From contig JBCCGE010000063.1 in NCBI GenBank assembly GCA_039029455.1, positions 1 to 17,830 of the forward strand: DNA of 17,830 nucleotides, given 5' to 3'. The notes beneath the pieces are model-generated. The model was not told the origin of the DNA, searched no databases, and saw nothing but the letters and a program-made list of their open reading frames with translations. Source of the DNA: JBCCGE01 sp039029455. Its GTDB lineage: Bacteria > Pseudomonadota > Gammaproteobacteria > Arenicellales > Poriferihabitantaceae. How positions within the stretch are numbered: position 1 is the first letter of the stretch; each line of letters opens with the position of its first letter. Below are positions 15,180 to 17,830 of this stretch, in pieces. The position numbers and the translations under genes were made by a program.

Positions 15180-16481
15180 ATGACTCCAGAAGAACTTCAA
15201 GCGGCCATTTCCGTCGCCAATACGATAAACCTCGAGGTTTACTACTATTGGGCTACGGCAATAATGGTACTCATTCATGCCGGATTCCTGATGTACGAAA
15301 TGGGAGCGTCGAGAGTGCGACACACTCTGGCTTCCGGTACGAAAAACATCCTGGCTTTCGCCTTCATGATCCCGACATTCTATATGTTCGGCTGGTGGAT
15401 TTATCTCGCCATGACTTCAGGCTTTTCTCCGGATTTTGAAGCCGGTGCAGCCGGAGTTCCATGGAGTGAGTGGATGGGGCCAAACATTCAGGATAATGCG
15501 TCCGGTGTATTTGTCGGTGCGTTCACCCTTTTTGCCTGTACCACAGCATCCATAATGTCAGGTGCGGTGATCGAGAGAATCCGCATGGCCGCGTTTGTTA
15601 TTCTTGCGGTTGTCCTGGGTTCAGTGGTCTGGAACCTTTCGGCTTCCTGGGGCTGGCACTACGCGGGCTGGATGGTGACCAGCTGGGGATATCATGATTT
15701 TGGTGCATCCGGAGTGGTCCACATGATCTCCGGCTTTTTCGCTCTTGGGGTTCTGATTAACCTCGGTCCACGAATCGGTAAGTACAACTCTGACGGTTCC
15801 GCCAACGTGCTTCGCGGCCACAGTCTGCCAATGACCGCAACCGGTCTTATGCTGATCGTGGTTGGATTTTTTGGATTCCTCGGTGCGTGTGTGATCTTCC
15901 CGGGCACTGGCGTCAGCTTCCATCCGGAACTGTGGACAAACATCTACGGTCAGCCGACGACACTGTCTGCAATCTGCTTCAACACATTGATGGCGATTGC
16001 CGGCGGCATTATCGGTTGTTACACCATGACCCGTGATCCGTTCTGGATGATGTCGGGTGCACTGTGTGGCGTGATCTCAGCGGCTGCTGGTCTGGATCTT
16101 TGGTACCCCGGTCTGGCGTTTGTAGTCGCATTCGCTGGCGGTATTCTTGGTCCCTGGGCAGCCGGTATTCTTGAAAGAATGGGTATCGACGATGCCGTGG
16201 GTGCCGTATCGGTTCACGGAATCTGCGGTATCTGGGGATTGCTGGCCGTCGGTATCTTCATGGGCGGCTATCCACCAATAAGTGACACGATTCCGGCCAT
16301 CACCTTTATGGGGCAGTTCAAAGGCATGATCGTGATGCTGTTGCTCGGATTTATCCCCGGTTATGTGTTGTCCCTGATTTTCAAAATGCTGGGTATTCTG
16401 CGCGCCAGCGATGGCGTACAAATGGCAGGTATGGATGTTGAAGTAACCAACGTCGCTTACCCAGAAGACATCAAAAGCTAA
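15180..16481 (+). CDS. amtB: Amt-family ammonium (or methylammonium) transporter
   Basis: A 433-residue inner-membrane channel protein with about eleven hydrophobic segments. The pore signatures are present: ERIRMAAF after the third helix, Asp173 and His181 in HDFGASGVVHM, and the second pore histidine His346 in AVSVHGICGIWG, giving the twin-His pair used for ammonia conduction. Phe118 (FACTTASIMSGA) sits where the outer Phe gate is expected. The first helix reads HAGFLMYEMGASR rather than the common GLAFFYGGLVR of E. coli AmtB, and no cleaved signal peptide is evident, so this is a divergent Amt subgroup. GAGGAGGGG lies 5 bases before ATG 15180, predicting strong translation. No glnK/PII gene is adjacent, unlike most amtB loci; a small membrane-protein gene follows instead. 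Confidence 0.95.
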   Translation: MTPEELQAAISVANTINLEVYYYWATAIMVLIHAGFLMYEMGASRVRHTLASGTKNILAFAFMIPTFYMFGWWIYLAMTSGFSPDFEAGAAGVPWSEWMGPNIQDNASGVFVGAFTLFACTTASIMSGAVIERIRMAAFVILAVVLGSVVWNLSASWGWHYAGWMVTSWGYHDFGASGVVHMISGFFALGVLINLGPRIGKYNSDGSANVLRGHSLPMTATGLMLIVVGFFGFLGACVIFPGTGVSFHPELWTNIYGQPTTLSAICFNTLMAIAGGIIGCYTMTRDPFWMMSGALCGVISAAAGLDLWYPGLAFVVAFAGGILGPWAAGILERMGIDDAVGAVSVHGICGIWGLLAVGIFMGGYPPISDTIPAITFMGQFKGMIVMLLLGFIPGYVLSLIFKMLGILRASDGVQMAGMDVEVTNVAYPEDIKS

Positions 16482-16499
16482 TCCCCGGAGGAAAATAAA

Positions 16500-16664
16500 A
16501 TGATTAATTCAAGTCCTATCACCACCTGGGAAGGCGCAGGTGCAATTTATACGTTCGCAGGCTCAGGAGCCGGATTCTGGTTTTTTGTTATGTGTGTCCT
16601 GTGCATCGTCCCGCTGTGGGTGTCGTTGCGAGCCGAGAACAAAGCGGAGCGCGAGCACCGCTAG
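16500..16664 (+). CDS. 54-residue single-pass membrane protein downstream of amtB
   Basis: This small gene begins 18 bases after the amtB stop with GGAGG at 16487-16491 and ATG at 16500 (8-base spacing), a strong initiation site. The product starts MINSSPITTWEGAGAIYTF, has one hydrophobic helix (about residues 24-43, FWFFVMCVLCIVPLW in the middle) and ends in a charged tail (RAENKAEREHR). The positive charges after the helix favour an N-out, C-in topology. An intrinsic terminator follows 37 bases after the stop, so amtB and this gene form a two-gene unit. I do not recognise a family. By analogy with other transporters that carry tiny single-helix partners it may be an accessory or regulatory subunit of this Amt; that is inference. 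The reading frame, start signal and placement are seen directly. Confidence 0.8.
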   Translation: MINSSPITTWEGAGAIYTFAGSGAGFWFFVMCVLCIVPLWVSLRAENKAEREHR

Positions 16665-16701
16665 ACGAATAAAATAACAATAAGCAGATTTACACCATTC
16701 G

Positions 16702-16726
16702 AAGCCGCGCTCTGCGCGGCTTTTTT
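16702..16726 (+). terminator. Intrinsic terminator of the amtB unit
   Basis: A GC-rich stem AAGCCGCGC / GCGCGGCTT with a 3-base TCT loop, followed by a run of six T. It is the clearest rho-independent terminator in the window, placed right after the small membrane-protein gene and before the converging gntR gene. Confidence 0.9.
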
Positions 16727-16813
16727 ACGTCCGCGTGTTTTGAACACGACCTTACAACGCCTGTTCAGCGCGTGAATTCGGGATCGGTTGTCAACGCGAT
16801 CTGAATTAGCAAA

Positions 16814-17497
16814 TCAGCGGTTACCGAGCAAATCCGCCTTGGCGCGCAGCAAATGATCTTCCATGAGTTTAGAGGCACCCTCGATGTCGCGACTTTTAAT
16901 CGCCTCCATCAATGATTTGTGCTGCTGGTTATACGCCGCTATTTTTCTGGGCGTCAGGATATGATTTTTGCGATGACTCCACTGCGAATGTGATCGTATA
17001 TCGTTGATCCGCTGGTAGATCCAGATAATCAGAGGGTTTTGCGTGCAGTGCGCGAGCAACAGATGAAACTCTTCATCCGCCGATGAAAAATGATTGGGGT
17101 TGTACTGGCATTCCATTACACCTCTGAGCGCGTCTTCGAGCTTGCGGATATCTCGGTTGTTGGCGTTGGAGATGACCAGTCGCACGATATGCGGCTCGAT
17201 CGCGATCCGGGCTTCGATCAACTCAAGCGGACTGGTTTCCTCCGCGATGTCTTCCTGTTCAAACTGACTGTTGTAGCTAACAAACGTGCCGCTGCCGAAT
17301 TTCTTTCGAACAAGATTGGCCTGTTCCAGTTGCTCCAGCGCAGTGCGGATTGTACCCCTGGCGGCCGAAAACTGATCCGCGAGATCACGCTCTGACGGAA
17401 GCCTTTCATTAAAGTGAAATTCGCCGTTTATGATCGACTCGCGAATCTGTCTGAAGATGTTTGAAGAGCCCGTGGACACTCTCTGTACCTGATTCAA
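16814..17497 (-). CDS. GntR-family transcriptional regulator, FadR/FCD subfamily
   Basis: A 227-residue DNA-binding regulator. The N-terminal winged helix-turn-helix (about 12-75) contains IRESIINGEFHFNERLPSE, RDLADQFSAARGTIRTALEQ and KKFGSGTFV. The C-terminal FCD domain, which binds a small acid or amine effector often through a metal, starts near ELIEARIAIEPHIVRLVI and carries likely ligands in DEEFHLLLAHC and the C-terminal HKSLMEAI and MEDHLLRA. The longest start is TTG at 17497 (an in-frame stop lies just upstream); GTG at 17479, with AGG 8 bases before it, is an alternative and would still keep the whole HTH. It is divergent from an FAD oxidoreductase gene, the usual layout for a local regulator of a catabolic operon, and its promoter gap contains symmetric candidate operators. 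Effector unknown. Confidence 0.93.
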   Translation of the reverse strand: MNQVQRVSTGSSNIFRQIRESIINGEFHFNERLPSERDLADQFSAARGTIRTALEQLEQANLVRKKFGSGTFVSYNSQFEQEDIAEETSPLELIEARIAIEPHIVRLVISNANNRDIRKLEDALRGVMECQYNPNHFSSADEEFHLLLAHCTQNPLIIWIYQRINDIRSHSQWSHRKNHILTPRKIAAYNQQHKSLMEAIKSRDIEGASKLMEDHLLRAKADLLGNR

Positions 17498-17507
17498 GAT
17501 AGTGGTT

Positions 17508-17521
17508 CATTTATGGTCTAT
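17508..17521. promoter_or_regulatory. Left arm of a 14-bp inverted repeat, candidate GntR operator
   Basis: CATTTATGGTCTAT, 11 bases upstream of the gntR TTG start. Its exact reverse complement occurs at 17643-17656. The core TGGTC resembles FadR-type half-sites. The position near the gntR start suggests autoregulation. Confidence 0.55.
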
Positions 17522-17662
17522 ACAATTAATGGTAATGCATCGAAAATGGTATTGCAAATGCCCAATCCATGGTGCATAGTGTGCTTGCGGTCGCTTATAA
17601 GACCTAAAAATGGCTTTATACGTAATGGTTTTAAACCACTAAATAGACCATAAATGTACCAT
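17513..17662. promoter_or_regulatory. Cluster of ATGGT / ACCAT half-sites in the divergent promoter
   Basis: ATGGT occurs at 17513, 17529, 17546, 17569 and 17625; ACCAT occurs at 17647 and 17658, with one more at 17688 around the oxidoreductase start. The first three are 16-17 bases apart. Such density in an AT-rich gap suggests several binding sites for the adjacent GntR protein. No clear -35/-10 pair is visible; TTATAA at 17595 is a possible -10. Confidence 0.4.
17643..17656. promoter_or_regulatory. Right arm of the 14-bp inverted repeat, candidate GntR operator
   Basis: ATAGACCATAAATG, the perfect reverse complement of 17508-17521, 34 bases before the oxidoreductase ATG. One arm beside each divergent gene suggests paired operators, perhaps joined by a DNA loop over the 121-base spacer. 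Confidence 0.55.
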
Positions 17663-17690
17663 TAAATATACCTAGAGTTCACAAATCACC

Positions 17691-17830
17691 ATGGCAATCC
17701 CTTCAAGCACTGACTACCTCATTATAGGCGCCGGAATACACGGTCTGAGTACAGCATACCATCTGGCACTGCGACTGAAAGCGCAGGGCAAAGGCGACGG
17801 CAGTAACATTCTGGTGGTCGACAAGTCTGC
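17691..17830 (+). CDS. FAD-dependent oxidoreductase (DAO / sarcosine-oxidase-like), 3' end missing
   Basis: Only the first 46 codons are in the window. They read MAIPSSTDYLIIGAGIHGLS and continue through TAYHLALRL to NILVVDKS. The GxGxxG dinucleotide-binding fingerprint GAGIHG after a hydrophobic strand, then an acidic residue (Asp44) at the end of the second strand, show an N-terminal FAD Rossmann fold. The IHG-S-TAYHLA wording suits the DAO superfamily (sarcosine oxidase beta, glycine oxidase, dimethylglycine dehydrogenase), enzymes that oxidise secondary or tertiary amines. A nine- or ten-residue insert (LKAQGKGDGSN) lengthens the loop before the second strand. No strong ribosome binding site precedes ATG 17691. 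The gene is divergent from gntR and probably heads a regulated operon that continues beyond the window. Substrate cannot be told from this fragment. Confidence 0.8.
   Translation, partial: MAIPSSTDYLIIGAGIHGLSTAYHLALRLKAQGKGDGSNILVVDKS

Noticed and set aside
15043..15183. A 46-codon GTG-started frame upstream of amtB, ending in TGA that overlaps the amtB ATG (ATGA)
   Set aside because: The arrangement is suggestive of a leader peptide, but the residues look random, the start signal is only a distant GAGAG, and the amtB ribosome binding site lies inside it. Conservation would be needed to call it.
1..17830. CRISPR arrays, tRNA or rRNA genes, insertion sequences, attachment sites
   Set aside because: No regularly spaced direct DNA repeats, no cloverleaf-like gaps, no transposase or integrase frames and no terminal repeats were seen.

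Overview
The window looks like chromosomal DNA of moderate GC content from a gammaproteobacterium, probably a free-living and possibly marine one. I infer this from the very AcnB-like aconitase, the PcnB-type poly(A) polymerase, YciO, the scpA-scpB-rluB string, a SlyD-like FKBP with a His-rich tail and a cytochrome c5-type protein. E. coli has a comparable yciO / rluB / yciK neighbourhood, which helps identify the short-chain dehydrogenase beside rluB. I see no tRNA, rRNA, CRISPR array, transposase or prophage gene.

Layout. Positions 1-7272 hold a plus-strand housekeeping block: acnB (5' end cut off), pcnB with no possible AUG start, yciO, an AT-rich gap of about 220 bp, then the tightly packed scpA, scpB and rluB. 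Positions 7294-9720 are on the minus strand and encode a lipoprotein followed by a YciK-like short-chain dehydrogenase whose catalytic motifs have eroded. The lipoprotein has a striking internal plan: twelve 23-residue repeats in four triplets, then a peptidoglycan-binding domain. A divergent gap leads to a plus-strand group (9839-12267): an FKBP isomerase, an M24 metallopeptidase overlapping it, and an Asp/Glu-racemase-superfamily protein. Converging on this are two minus-strand genes, a crotonase-fold protein of the ECHDC3 type and a LeuB-like dehydrogenase (12290-14178). A separate minus-strand cytochrome c follows.

After a 400 bp gap comes an Amt-family ammonium transporter (15180-16481). 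Eighteen bases downstream, behind a strong ribosome binding site, is a 54-residue single-pass membrane protein (16500-16664), and then a clear intrinsic terminator. The window ends with a GntR/FCD regulator (minus) divergent from the start of an FAD-dependent amine-oxidase-like gene (plus). Their shared 193 bp gap holds a 14-bp perfect inverted repeat and many ATGGT/ACCAT half-sites. A related palindrome lies upstream of amtB.

The best candidates for something undescribed are the lipoprotein with its 4 x (3 x 23) architecture, and the Amt plus micro-membrane-protein pair beside a regulated amine oxidase. The second suggests a locus for uptake and oxidation of an amine, but the evidence for that is contextual only. 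All family assignments come from reading the sequence and from memory of family motifs; no database search was run.
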